The notes under the pieces were generated by a model, which was not told the origin of the DNA, did not search any database, and saw nothing but the letters and a program-made list of their open reading frames with translations. 64,000 bases of DNA from assembly GCF_000002235.5 (NCBI RefSeq), contig NW_022145606.1, positions 22,631,095-22,695,094 of the forward strand, read 5' to 3'. The stretch is from Strongylocentrotus purpuratus. Its lineage: Eukaryota > Echinodermata > Echinoidea > Camarodonta > Strongylocentrotidae. This document shows, in pieces, positions 48,252 to 58,429 of the stretch (positions within the stretch are counted from its first letter, which is position 1; the number at the start of each line of letters is the position of its first letter). A program made the translations under genes and the position numbers.

Positions 48252-50229
48252 CACATGTGTGTATATGTCTATCAACCAAACGAATCCGAGCTGACTCGGC
48301 CCTGGGGACAACTCGGCCCAGCTGCCAAAACGATCATTTTTTTGGTCATTCTACCCTAACCCTAACCCTAACCCTAACTCTAACCCTAACTCTCCCCTAC
48401 CCCTAACTCTAACCCTAATCCTACCCCTAAACCTAACACCAACCCTAACCCTAAACCTGAAAAACTGCCGTTTTTTGCAGCTGGGCCGAGTTGTCTTTGG
48501 TCAGAGTAAGCCCGACTCCATATATATATATATATATACGAGGTAAAAGAAAACCCACGCGTTGGAAGATGAATAAAATAAAGCAAAGAATTCTTGCTAG
48601 TTTTATGCTTATATTATTGAATTGGTTATTATTCAAGCAAAATTTTGTTTGGATGACTTCTACCTTCTCAATACAATATACGCGGAACAATAGAACAATG
48701 AGGCAGAGAGAGAGGGTTGTGGTGGTGGAGGGGTGAAAAAGAAAGATGAATTTTAATTCCATGTCGACATTTTCTTATCCCACGTTTCACTCGGTCACCA
48801 AATAGATTCTATTTTTTCTCTGTGGATGTAAAACCCTATGGTAAATGATTCACATAGCTCTTAGTGTAAAGGTTGGAGATTTGCCAGATCCCAGCCTATG
48901 CATTAACGCCATATATGGAAAGACATTAGTCAACATTTGCCCTTCTCTACTCAGGTGCCAAATGTGCCATATGGGTACCCGATCATGTCGGTAAAATACG
49001 GTAGTCATTGTAGCTATCAAATGGTGGCTGGCTTGAAGTGAAGAACGTTCAAAAAATAGATATTGTTTGCGTGGAAAGCCTGGATCCGATAAACGGGTTA
49101 TTAAAAGCGCTTAAAGACATCGTCGATGGATTAAGTGCCTTTTAAACCCAGAAATAGTGTATTTTTGCTATTTATATCATTATTATTATAATGACGATGA
49201 TGATGACGATGAAAAGGAATATTATCACTTTAATTAGTATCATTGTGTTTGTTATCATTGATACTATTTTTACTGTTAGCATGTAGAGGTGTTGTGGTCG
49301 AGTGGATACGTCACCGGACTAACGATCACAAGGTCCGCGGTTCGAGTCCCACCACGGCACTAATGTCCTTTGGCAAGACATTGATCTACATTTGCCACTC
49401 TCCACCCAGGTGTTAAATGGGTACCCGGTAGGATGCGAAAGCCAATGCGGTATGCTTAGCAATTCGAGCCTAGTAGCTCTTGTTGGAATGCTCCCCAGGG
49501 AGTGGAGAAAGTGCATACATTGTGTGCGGGCGAGCCAGAATCCGATGACCGGGGGTAATAATGTAAAGCGCTTAGAAACTCGTACATTCCCGACGTATTA
49601 AGCGCTATATAAGCAATATTATTATTATTTATTATTATTATTATCATTGTCACCATTATTATCTGTATTTGCGTTTATGATGTGATGATAAAAAAAGATG
49701 ACTTTTAAAAAAACATTGACAGTTTTCGTACTCACTCGTCATCATGAAAGCGACATACTCCATGGACAGAAACTATCTTTCTTGATATCATATTCATTAT
49801 CATAGCCACCATTATTATCTGTATTTGCGTTTGTGATGTGATGATAAAAACAGATGGAATATTGACAGTTCTCGTACTCACTCGTCATCATGAAAACGAC
49901 ATACTCCATGGACAGAAACTATCTTTACTGTTATCATAATCATTATCATAGTCACCATTATTATCTGTATTTGCGTTTATGATGTGATGATAGAAACATT
50001 GACGGTTCTCGTACTCACTCGTCATCATGAAAACAGCATACTCCATGGACAGAATAAATCCAACCGTCTGGTAATGAGAATCTAATCTAAGGACGAGAGA
50101 CGGCATGAGAACACCGAACGATTTCACCGCGCCTTGCTGAAGCGCAGACAGGGTAAACCTCGACAGAAGAATCACGAAACGCCACGGATCGGTCGCTTTG
50201 TCGCCGGGGTGGATCCCAGAAACCGCCAT
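45152..50229 (-). CDS. SLC16 monocarboxylate-transporter-like protein, four coding exons
   Basis: A major-facilitator membrane protein, probably in the plasma membrane; the substrate is unknown (the family carries monocarboxylates and other small organic molecules). Exons 50229-50019, 48089-47949, 47260-46379 and 45266-45152 join in phase 1 throughout. With one base added near 45228 they give 1350 nt, 449 residues, a normal length. Visible: N-terminal PWRFVILLSRFTLSALQQG (in place of the DGGWGW motif of classical members), several hydrophobic helices, a long hydrophilic central loop rich in D/T/R, second-half helices including AGGVLYLRPKWGKRTLVSG, and a final helix VLACMDAAILILIFSFALIK. Without the added base the protein ends early at 45193 and loses helix 12. 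Confidence 0.85.
45270..46378. other. Transporter intron 3 with CTT-rich simple sequence
   Basis: 45322-45560 is a (TTC)n-like tract; 46140-46310 is T-rich. No gene. Confidence 0.6.
46379..47260 (-). CDS. Transporter exon 3 (main exon)
   Basis: Acceptor CTTGTTTTAG, donor GTCAGT. 882 nt, open throughout. Encodes helices 4-6, the central loop, helices 7-11 and RGFGVATGGYATG. Typical of animal SLC16 genes, which keep most of the protein on one large exon. Confidence 0.9.
47262..47948. repeat. Transporter intron 2 with ATT/ATC microsatellite
   Basis: 47700-47943 is a degenerate (ATTATT/ATC)n tract. The Asn-rich frame it gives on the minus strand is not coding. Confidence 0.7.
47949..48089 (-). 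CDS. Transporter exon 2
   Basis: Acceptor TATCCCTAG. Encodes PFVHLLSQRFEPRSLAVVGA and onward to VWVIGALFMAA, covering the loop and helices that hold the family's conserved R-x-G/R area. The donor is GTCATA, weaker than the others but in the right phase. Confidence 0.8.
48128..48249 (+). repeat. (TG)n followed by (AT)n microsatellite
   Basis: Compound dinucleotide tract directly upstream of transporter exon 2. Confidence 0.95.
48286..48518. mobile_element. Inverted-repeat element carrying telomere-like CCCTAA repeats
   Basis: GACAACTCGGCCCAGCTGC (48307-48325) and GCAGCTGGGCCGAGTTGTC (48477-48495) form inverted ends extended by imperfect matches. Between them, 48351-48460 is a degenerate (CCCTAA)n array. 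A half copy lies at 45025-45060. Confidence 0.7.
48920..49190 (+). mobile_element. Diverged SINE copy lacking the tRNA head
   Basis: Shares the body (GACATTRRTCWACATTTGCC, GGGTACCCG) and the AAAGCGCTTAAAG..TTAAGTGC tail with the SINE at 49286. The 5' part is lost or decayed. Confidence 0.6.
49286..49660 (+). mobile_element. tRNA-derived SINE
   Basis: The head GTTGTGGTCGAGTGGATACG has an A box and GGTTCGAGTCCC a B box, Ser/Leu-tRNA-like. The tail TAAAGCGCTTAG..TTAAGCGCTATATAA followed by (ATT)n matches the 3' end of the LINE relic at 51225-52740. Confidence 0.85.
49650..50060 (-). repeat. Triplicated exon end and splice donor of transporter exon 1
   Basis: Units of about 140 bp. The segment CTCGTACTCACTCGTCATCA.. 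CCATGGACAGAA occurs at about 50007, 49870 and 49725. The first is the real end of exon 1 with its donor; the other two lie in intron 1 and each keep a GTGAGT donor. Confidence 0.85.
50019..50229 (-). CDS. Transporter exon 1
   Basis: ATG at 50229 (CTAGCATGGCGG context), 70 codons plus one base, then a GTGAGT donor at 50018. Encodes the first helix and the start of the second (SMEYAVFMMT). Its last 36 bases and the donor are repeated twice in the intron. An AG just upstream of the ATG and a CAG|GTAAGG at about 50825 suggest a spliced 5' UTR. Confidence 0.85.
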
Positions 50230-50620
50230 GCTAGGAGCTAACTAGTTAACAATAAGGTCGGTAGCTTCACAGTAAAGCTCGTGGTGTTAAACTCTCAGGT
50301 TGTTTTGTAGTTAAGGATCGCGGGGACACGTTGGAGTATGTACTTAAAGTAATAAAAACAACGTGTTATGATTATCACAATAACTTCAATGCTGACTACA
50401 GACGGTCTTCCTTTGAAGTTGATGTGCTGCGCGGACGCAATTAACTTCGGAGTTTCGCAAGGCCTATGTTACAATTAGTGACCGTTTGATTAGCTTCATT
50501 GAAGGTTAAAACTTTGAATATTCTTCGTTGGGATCCCTATGTGAACTTGCGTAGTTGTTCATATATCGTTAGAGCTTTCAAAAATTAGTTAACGAGTACG
50601 ACGTTCACTTGGTCAGCTCA
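50230..50620. other. Upstream region of the transporter gene
   Basis: No motif I can defend. Probable promoter or 5' UTR intron. Confidence 0.3.
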
Positions 50621-50624
50621 AACT

Positions 50625-50785
50625 GGCTCAGATGACACCGGTTCGAAGATAAGTCACCCATTTCGTTAAAGGTCGGTCCCCAGACTTAAATAATCATATC
50701 TGGTTGATTCACTTCCACAAAAACCCAATTACATACACAGACACACGCGCACACACGCGCACACACACACGCACACACAATCTAT
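50625..50785 (+). mobile_element. SINE fragment, second family, with CA tail
   Basis: CGGTTCGAAGATAAGTCAC (B-box-like), TTAAAGGTCGGTCCCCAGAC, AAATAATCATATCTG and a (CA)n tail. The same order appears at 57560-57745. Confidence 0.75.
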
Positions 50786-50789
50786 CGTA

Positions 50790-51220
50790 GGAGCCTAGCT
50801 GCTTGACGTCAATCAGCTCCTTACCTGTCTGTTGGTGTCATTGGAAACGGCATGTCAAGTGGAGACCTTTATACGAAACCGTGTTGACCTCTTAAGACGG
50901 TCACTCTTGACCCATGCATTGACATCTAATCTTCATGTGGGGGAGACACTGGACGTTGGTAAGTTTAATAGAGAAATAAACTCCTTGACCTTGGAGGAAA
51001 AAGTACTTCAGTTTCACAGTAAACGATAATCCTCATTTCGTTTTCCTATTTTTTTCTTTAGTTTAATTACCTTGATGAAATACGATACAAAACGTTCTGA
51101 AAGGATATTTCGATGCGGGCAATTCAGGGATGCCCTTGAATTATTCTTAAAATAGTCTTCAAGCCTGGACGACAGGAACCTTTTTGACAAATTAGTCTAG
51201 GATACAACAGCATTATAATT
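50790..51220. other. No gene seen
   Basis: A short plus-strand open frame at 50832-51029 lies here without family resemblance. The minus strand may hold a 5' UTR exon of the transporter. Confidence 0.3.
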
Positions 51221-51224
51221 ATAA

Positions 51225-52740
51225 TAATAACTGTGATTTATATAGCGCATAATAATCATCGATGACAATCGTCTATGCGCTTTAGATTATTACATTCATA
51301 CAAATTACATTATTACATACATTAGGCCTACATTATTACGTACAAACTATAGATAATTGTATTATCACGTACAAATTACAAATTAAATTATATCAAATGG
51401 TATTCCACTACAACAAATAATAGTTACTTTTAAAATAGATAAGTTTTGACAGCAGTCTAAAACATTGCAAATTAGTTAATTTTTCTTATTTATATAGGTA
51501 GAGAATTCCAGAGTACAGGAGCTGAGACTGAAAAGGATCTGTTGCCATGTGTCTGTGTGTTAGTAAGCATATCAGCGCCTGTTATGAGCCTTGCTTCTGT
51601 TCTCTGGATTCTCTGAACACGATTCAATTGCTTTTGGGTAGACCATAGAATAGAGCATTTTAATTATCAACTTGGGATATGATTAAGGAGTAAAGAAAGA
51701 TTGCAAAAGATTTAAGATTAAGATCATCCCTAATTTGTCAAATTTTGTGAATAGCGGAGACAGCGGATTGACAAGTCTGGGTGATGTGATCTGACATTGA
51801 CAGATGCATGTCCATGATCACACCAAGGTTGCGGGCTGTTGGGACTGCTAACTCCATCAACATTGACAATTAGAGCATGTAGTGTATTAGGAAACAAGTC
51901 TAGACATAACATGTATCGCCTCAGTCTTAGAAGCATTGACAAGTCACATGTTTTTAGTGGACCGTAAAACTATTATTTCTGTAATGCAGGTATTGATGCG
52001 ACAAACAGCTATCTTTCTACAACTTGAAGGGAAAGAGAGATAAACCTAAATATCACCTGCTTATACCATGGAGAAAAGACCAAGTGCCTTGATGACTTCA
52101 TACATTGGAACACTATACAAGTTGAACTAAATGGGCTCCATAACTGAACCCTGAGGGACACCTGCATGAATCATCTCTTACGTTATGAGAATAGTCATTT
52201 CCAATCTTTACTACACATGTGATATTTCCAAAAGGTACGAATACAACCATTTGTTAACAGAACCCTCAAATCCGTATCGTTCATTAAACCTCTTCAGCAT
52301 TATGGAATGGTAAATGATGTCGAAGGCCGAAGTGAAATCCAATAACACCAAGAGGCTGTTCACACCGCAATGAGATAGCGCGATCTATAGCACCCCCCTT
52401 TTTCTAGCGCGCGCTAGACCGCGCTATCTCTCGTGGACCACCCCCAAGAGGTGCTCCAGTGGCACGCCGTTTTTGGCTCGCCGTGGCTCGCTGTTGGGCG
52501 GACCGAAACGACGTTGTACCTTCCACATCGCAGAGATAGCGCAGTCTAGAGCGTGCTATCTCTGCAGTTGTGAACAGCCTCCAAGAGGGTTTCCTTCCGC
52601 TGGTCAAGGGGAAGTGCGGTATCATTCTGCCCTCCGATGAGAGTAGTCTGAACACTATGTTGTTTTGGTATGCTGACTGAGAGTAGGAACAAGCAAATTG
52701 TTTTCTATTAGATAATCCCAAATTTGTGTTGTTTACACTT
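51225..52740 (-). mobile_element. CR1/L2-like LINE relic (antisense), reverse transcriptase and 3' tail
   Basis: The minus strand reads, with frameshifts, QSAYQ.., LDQRKETLLVLLDFTSAFD (reverse transcriptase block with the first catalytic Asp), NERYGFEGSVNKWLYSYL, LNRVQRIQRTEARLI and RSFSVSAPVLWNSLPI, then a tail AAAGCGCATAG..TTATGCGCTATATAA and TTATTATTAT. Several stops make it dead. A 228 bp MITE interrupts it at 52353-52580. Confidence 0.8.
52353..52580. mobile_element. Foldback MITE inserted in the LINE relic
   Basis: Ends AGGCTGTTCACA and TGTGAACAGCCT, flanked by CCAAG at 52348-52352 and 52581-52585. The arms continue with GAGATAGCRCG..TCTA. Removing it rejoins the LINE frame across LLVLLDF. 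Confidence 0.8.
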
Positions 52741-52924
52741 TCTCTGTCACCTTACTCTTCCTGTAAAGACCCAGTTTCCTTTATAAGAGGAGTAACAATA
52801 GCTATTGTTGACATGGCACAATTCCTGAAGATAAACTCGCATTCACCATAGCAGTTATAACTGGGAGTAGTTTACTGACACATTGTATTATGAGACTTCC
52901 CTCGGCTAAACTAAATTAGGAGTA

Positions 52925-53251
52925 CATGTAGTAGTAGTAGTAGTAGTAGAAGTAGTAGTAGTAGTAGTAGCAGCAGTAGTAGTAGTAGTAGTAGTAGTAA
53001 TAGTAGAAGTAGTAGTAGAAGTAGTAGTAGCAGTAGTAGTAGTAGTAGAAGTGGTAGTAGTAGTAGTAGCAGTAGTAGTAGTAGTAGTAGAAGTAGTAGT
53101 AGTAGTAGCAGTAGTAGTAGAAGTACTAGTAGTAGTAGTAGCAGTAGTAGTAGTAGTAGTAGAAGTAGTAGTAGTAGTAGTAGAAGTAGTAGTAGAAGTA
53201 GTAGTACTAGTAGTAGGAGTAGAAGTAGTAGTATATGTAGTAGTAGTAGTA
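52925..53251 (+). repeat. (GTA)n/(GAA) trinucleotide tract, left part
   Basis: Long impure AGT/GTA repeat. Ser/Thr/Val-rich open frames on both strands are artefacts. It is continued at 54587 after an insertion. Confidence 0.95.
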
Positions 53252-53787
53252 TACACCCACAACAAAAAGTGAGTCATTTGACACATTTAAGCATAATTTT
53301 CGTGAGTCAGGTGTAAATTGACTCATTAGTAACAACCAATGAGTCTCTATTGACTCATTTATATTTCACCAGTGTGTCAATCATGAGCTGACGCATTTGC
53401 AAAATGCTTCGACTGACTCACATGGTCGTAAAAAATGAGTCAAGATCGACATAAGAGCATTTTAGAAGAAAAAAGTGAGTCAACTTGAAAGTGAGGCTGT
53501 ATGCATGCGCGCGCATGCTTTCGTGACGTCATCCAAAATGCGCATTCTCGAGCCATATTTGAATTCCCGATCGACGACGCGACGTCGCCATCTTATATCT
53601 TGGATTCAGAAGAGTTTTGACTGCAGCTAGTGAAAAATTGGTACGCATAATTATTCATATGGTTTTAAACGATGATTTTTATGACTGGATTCGTGGGCTG
53701 AATCTTCTGATTATTATACAAATGATGCATGCGTTCATTTTACGATATCCGCACTCGAGTTGATGAGGCTGTGTGTAACTTAACTAT

Positions 53788-54000
53788 CACTATGAACATG
53801 ACTGACAATGAGAGCGGACAAAATATACAGTTCCTCAGGTAGACAAAGGAACATCCCTTACTGCTATTATGTAAAAATGTGTAGAACAGGTGTCACATGC
53901 ATATTCACCTTTTTACATAATAGCTGTGAAGGGATGTTTCTTTGTCTACCTGAGGAACTGTATATTTTGTCCGCTCTCATTGTCAGTCATGTTCATAGTG
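53788..54000. repeat. Long inverted repeat, about 95 bp arms
   Basis: CACTATGAACATGACTGACA and onward at 53788-53882 is mirrored at 53905-54000 with only a few differences and a loop of about 22 bases. Likely a separate nested MITE. Confidence 0.9.
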
Positions 54001-54342
54001 TATAGATTCTACTGTATCGCACGAAGCCGTGTCGAATGAAAACATGCATGATCTTGCATCATTGTTTTATACAACGAAACTCCTAGATCCTTGTTATTTG
54101 ATGTAAAACGAATTAATTCAAGATTGTTTCGTGACAGTATGGGTGACAAATAAATCTCAAGTTAAGGCTTAATTTAGTGCGAACAAAGTAGATTTTTCAG
54201 ATTCGGGTAGCGGGACCACCGATTACATCGCTAAAATGTGATATTTTAGGATATATTTTCCATTGCAAATGTGGACAGTGACTCTGGCATGGTATGGTAT
54301 GTGTGTGATAGGCCTAGGGAGTAGGGGGTCTATGTCATGATG

Positions 54343-54584
54343 CACCCACAACAAAAAGTGAGTCACCCTTACTCAAATTGATGAGTCACTGGTTTGTCCG
54401 TACAGCGAAACACTTGAAGGATCATGTGAGTCACTATGACTCGATACAAATGAGTCTCTTAGATAAATAAGACTCATTTGTATCGAGTCATAGTGACTCA
54501 CATGATCCTTCAAGTGTTTCGCTGTACGGACAAACCAGTGACTCATCAATTTGAGTAAGGGTGACTCACTTTTTGTTGTGGGTG
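54343..54584. repeat. Perfect palindrome, 114 bp arms
   Basis: 54343-54456 is exactly complementary to 54471-54584; the loop is 14 bases. It contains about ten TGASTCA-like words. Confidence 0.95.
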
Positions 54585-54586
54585 TA

Positions 54587-54999
54587 GTAGTAGAAGAAGT
54601 AGTAGTAGTAGTAGTAGCAGCAGCAGTAAAAGTATCATAATAGAGTGGTAATAGTGGTGGTGATGGTAGCAGTATAATTAGTAGTAGCAGTAGTAGTAGT
54701 ATAGTAGCAGTAGCAGCAGCAGAAGTATCATAATAGAGTGGTAATACTGGTGGTGATGGTAGTAGTATAAGTAGTAGTAGTAGTAGCAGTAGCAGTAGTA
54801 GTCGTCGTCGTTGTCGCTGTAATAGTGGTATTATCACTAAAAGTAGCCATTTAATTTTGATTGTGGCGGTGGTGATAGTAGTAGTAGTGGTGGTAGTAGA
54901 AAATCATAATTATTAATTGTAGTATTATAGTGGTGATGGTAGTGTTAGAAGTAGAAGAGTCCTAAAAGTAGTGGTGGTGGTGGTGATAGTAGTAGTAGC

Positions 55000-55030
<31 letters not shown>

Positions 55031-55195
55031 ATAGTGGAAGTATCATAACAGTAGTGGTAGTAGTGGTGGTGATGGTAGTAGTAGTAGTAGTAGTAGGCCT
55101 AGTAGTAGTAGTAGATTAGAAGTATATTATTATTAGTGGTAATATAGTGATGAATGTAGCAGGAAAAGTAGAAGAAGTATTAGTAGTAGTTGTTA
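54587..55195 (+). repeat. (GTA)n tract, right part
   Basis: Degenerate continuation of the trinucleotide tract with TGGTGATGGTAGTAGTA blocks repeated three or more times. Confidence 0.9.
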
Positions 55196-55199
55196 CTGC

Positions 55200-56340
55200 A
55201 TTAAAAATCCGTGTCAATCATCGATGTACCTTTATCTCCAAAACGAACTAGCTAGAGATCATTAAAATTGTTACAGAATTAAAGGTAAGTTATAGTACAT
55301 GCTTTGATGGTATATTATAGTTCTTTTGTATTATAAGCGTTTATCCATTCCATTGTAACCCCTTTATTCTATACATTTTAATGTATCATTATATTCTCAA
55401 TTTGGGCCAGTGTTCTCGAAGACAATTGAGACATAGTAACAGGCTACGTGAAATCAAGTGTAGGACAGAAAAGGTGCTTTACCTTAATATCTAGTAATGC
55501 TTTTGAACCAGCCATGATGTGGCATCCGGTTTGTTCAACTCTGTTGATAGCATAATATTGCCAAACTTTTGGAATTACATGTATTTTTTTCCAAACTTCA
55601 ATTTCTTCAAAGTATCAAGATAAAAAATTAGGTCATTTTCAGTAACCTCATTTCATTCCCACGATTTTTCTTTCTTTATATGAATTATTGCCAGTTATCT
55701 AAAGCCTCTTTTAAATCACAATTTATTCATTATAATTCATTTTAAAATTGAAATTTGTCTGAACACATCTACAATTTGCCAAATCTGAATGCATTATATT
55801 TCAGATTCAATTAACTATCTTGAATTGAGCAATTATATTATTGCTAAATGTAGAAACATAATGTAAATATTTACGATACGCTTTACCTCAATTTATCAGT
55901 TTTATTATCTTTACTCTTGGTACTGTAAACTATGTATGTCATAATTACATCTGATTATTGAATTGCCTTAGGTTGCTCGTTATTTTATCTTAACACTATT
56001 TTACGCAGGTCTGCAATTTCTCTTTTTGAATATTGCTTCGCTGCTATATCCGCCTGTATTTAATTTTGTTTTAAAGAGGTTGTTATCATACCATTTTTAA
56101 TTTTTCTACTCCCATCTGCGTTAAAAAAGAAAAAGAAAAATCATTTTTAAATTTTTATATAACGTACTAAAGACTTTTTGGTGCGCCATACTATGTTAAC
56201 GATGTATTTTTGTTCATCTTATTATTAATACTATTCGTAATGTTGCAATGCATACTTTTATCTTTTTATCGTCAATTTGTATGTAATTTGTCATTGTTGG
56301 CAAGATCCCCCTTCTCTCGTCCCCGTTCTTTACCTTTTGT
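55200..56340. other. No gene seen
   Basis: AT-rich DNA without recognisable elements. Confidence 0.4.
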
Positions 56341-56342
56341 CG

Positions 56343-56389
<47 letters not shown>

Positions 56390-56580
56390 CTTCCTCTCTA
56401 TCTTTCCTGCTCTTTCTCTCTCTTCACTATATCTCTCGGTCTCTTATCCTTTCTTTCTCTTTTTCTCACTTTCCTTCCCTCTACCCTCCTCTTCCTCTCT
56501 CCTCTCTCTTTCTCTCTCTCTCTTTCTCTTTCCCTTTTAAACCTCTTTTCTCTCCATATTTCCTTCTCTCTTCCTCAGTT
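56340..56580 (+). repeat. (CT)n simple sequence
   Basis: Pyrimidine-only tract. Its Leu/Ser frames are not coding. Confidence 0.9.
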
Positions 56581-56639
56581 TGAATTCATATTTTGTTTAG
56601 GTACATGTTCCCATTTTCCTTCTTGTTCGTATCTTTGCT

Positions 56640-56815
56640 TTTGTTTTACATTTGGTACAAAATAGGATAAACATGTGAAATATTCGTGTACTTATAATTA
56701 TGTAAATGATACTGTTTTTAATTGTACACTTGTTTTTAAAATGCAATGTATCCATGTGCAATTCAGTATATGTAACTGCGATGCATGATTCAATAAATTC
56801 CATACCATACCATAA
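56640..56815 (+). mobile_element. Probable LINE 3' end
   Basis: ATTCAATAAATTCCATACCA followed by CATAC repeats looks like a LINE 3' terminus with tandem tail. Weak evidence. Confidence 0.3.
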
Positions 56816-56819
56816 TATA

Positions 56820-57203
56820 TAAATAGAAATTTACATTTTTGTCAATAAACGGGACCAAAATGACCACATTGTTGTTGATGGGGATTAATTTGACCCCCTT
56901 TTCTAGCATCCGGGCACATTTTTACATAAAATAAGCCCATCACATCTTCTTTGCCTACAATACCGCCCGGGAAATTTACCCCTATCCAAAAGTGACCATA
57001 ATGGTTAGTTGGGGAAAAAAAGTGGCCAGAATTACCAAAGTGATGTGAAGAGGGTCATAATATGATCGATATTTTTGGAAAAAGCGCAAAGTTGTACTCA
57101 TTATAAGCTCAATAAACAAACACACCAAAAATTATAATTAAAGTCCATTATCTCAAAGGGCATCAAACAATCACACAGCTGGTATAAATAGACCAGTTCA
57201 CGG
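56820..57203. other. No gene seen
   Basis: Unassigned sequence left of the large element. Confidence 0.4.
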
Positions 57204-57559
57204 TTATAGTCCGGCAGCCATCTCGATATACCTTGTTTTAGGGTCTATAGTTTTTTTTTCTTCGGATTATAGTTCCTTAGACCATCAATTTGAAGAATTC
57301 GATTGCTGACACTCTGTCAGCATTGAGCAATTTGAGATATGTGACGTCATACAAAATGGCCGCCAAAATCCCCCTTTTAACCAAAATTAATGATATAAAA
57401 AGTTTTAACAGCATTTTACTACATTAAATGGCAGTCAAATATCTTAATTTTTTTCTAGAATCATCACTAAATAAAAATTGCGATGCTGTATGATCACAAA
57501 TGATATGCAAATTTGCATAATTCGGAATGGCGCCCTCTATAGACACATTAACTTGAATA

Positions 57560-57745
57560 GTTGTGGCGTGCGCCTGTAATCCAGCTAACAGTGGAAGTTA
57601 CAAACTGATTTAGCCGAGGACGCAGGTTCGAAACTGAGTCACGTCTTTCGGATGGTGACGTTAAAGGTCGGTCCCCAGACGTAAATAATCATATCTGATT
57701 GATACACGTCTGTAAAAACCCAATCACACACACACACACACTCAA
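57560..57745 (+). mobile_element. SINE, second family, with CA tail
   Basis: GTTGTGGCGTGCGCCTGTAA head, GCAGGTTCGAAACTGAG B-box-like region, TTAAAGGTCGGTCCCCAGAC body and (CA)n tail; same family as 50625-50785. Confidence 0.75.
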
Positions 57746-57749
57746 AATG

Positions 57750-58429
57750 ATGGCCAAATACCAATTTCTAACTTGAGATTATCATATGTCATGAGTCAGA
57801 TGCACTGGATACATTGAGTAAAAATTGTGCTGCACATTTATTTTTATTTTGTAATTTTATACTCGAAGAAAACATGGTTGAATTTTATGCTCTCTGTCCC
57901 ATAGATATGAGGTGGCATATGGTGATAAATGCCCATTTTCAGTGACAGCGTTAAGAAACTAGATTTGTATTCTAAGGTACTAGATTCTTTTAAATTAACC
58001 TACAAATTACGAACTACCGATACGATACAGGACTATATCCGTTTATAAGTTTGCTTCAAAATCTTGAAATTTGTTTAAAAGCCCTCTAAAGTGTTGGGAG
58101 CCCTAAAATATTCCATGCGGAAGAGGGTGTCATTTAACACTTAATTCTGCAAAGTGAGGTCGTGACTGTAATGCGTGCTTCCACACGCATGTTTACAAAT
58201 GAGCTCTCTTTTAATAACATTTTCTACAAACGCTTGAGGTAGTTTGAGGTAGTGAGGCAAGGTTTGGGGGTATTTGGAGCTCCTAGTCTTCGGACCCTTG
58301 ATAGCCACACGTTGATACGAGCCTCTGACATTCAGTTGGTTGTTGACTGTCCATAACATGAAGTAAAGCATTGAGTAGGTTGAGTGATGACATATGACCA
58401 TGCTGCATCAACATTGCCAACTGAGTCCT
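57750..58429. other. Transposon interior, nothing assigned
   Basis: No open frame or motif that I can place; may be the 3' flank of the decayed gene. Confidence 0.4.

Larger units (their letters stand above)
53254..54584. mobile_element. TA-flanked element rich in TGAGTCA motifs
   Basis: Ends CACCCACAACAAAAAGTGAG and its complement, with TA at 53252-53253 and 54585-54586, inserted into the (GTA)n tract. The end motif occurs a third time at 54343. TGASTCA words are unusually dense near both ends. It contains two long hairpins (53788-54000 and 54343-54584) and no transposase. Confidence 0.75.

Noticed and set aside
47704..48279. Asn-rich minus-strand frame
   Set aside because: Microsatellite read through transporter exon 2 and its intron; only the 47949-48089 part is coding.
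49286..49355. Functional tRNA gene
   Set aside because: A and B boxes are present but it continues into a SINE body; stems are imperfect.
52906..53286. Thr/Ser-rich frame
   Set aside because: Translation of the (GTA)n tract.
56210..56665. Leu/Ser-rich frame
   Set aside because: Translation of the (CT)n tract.
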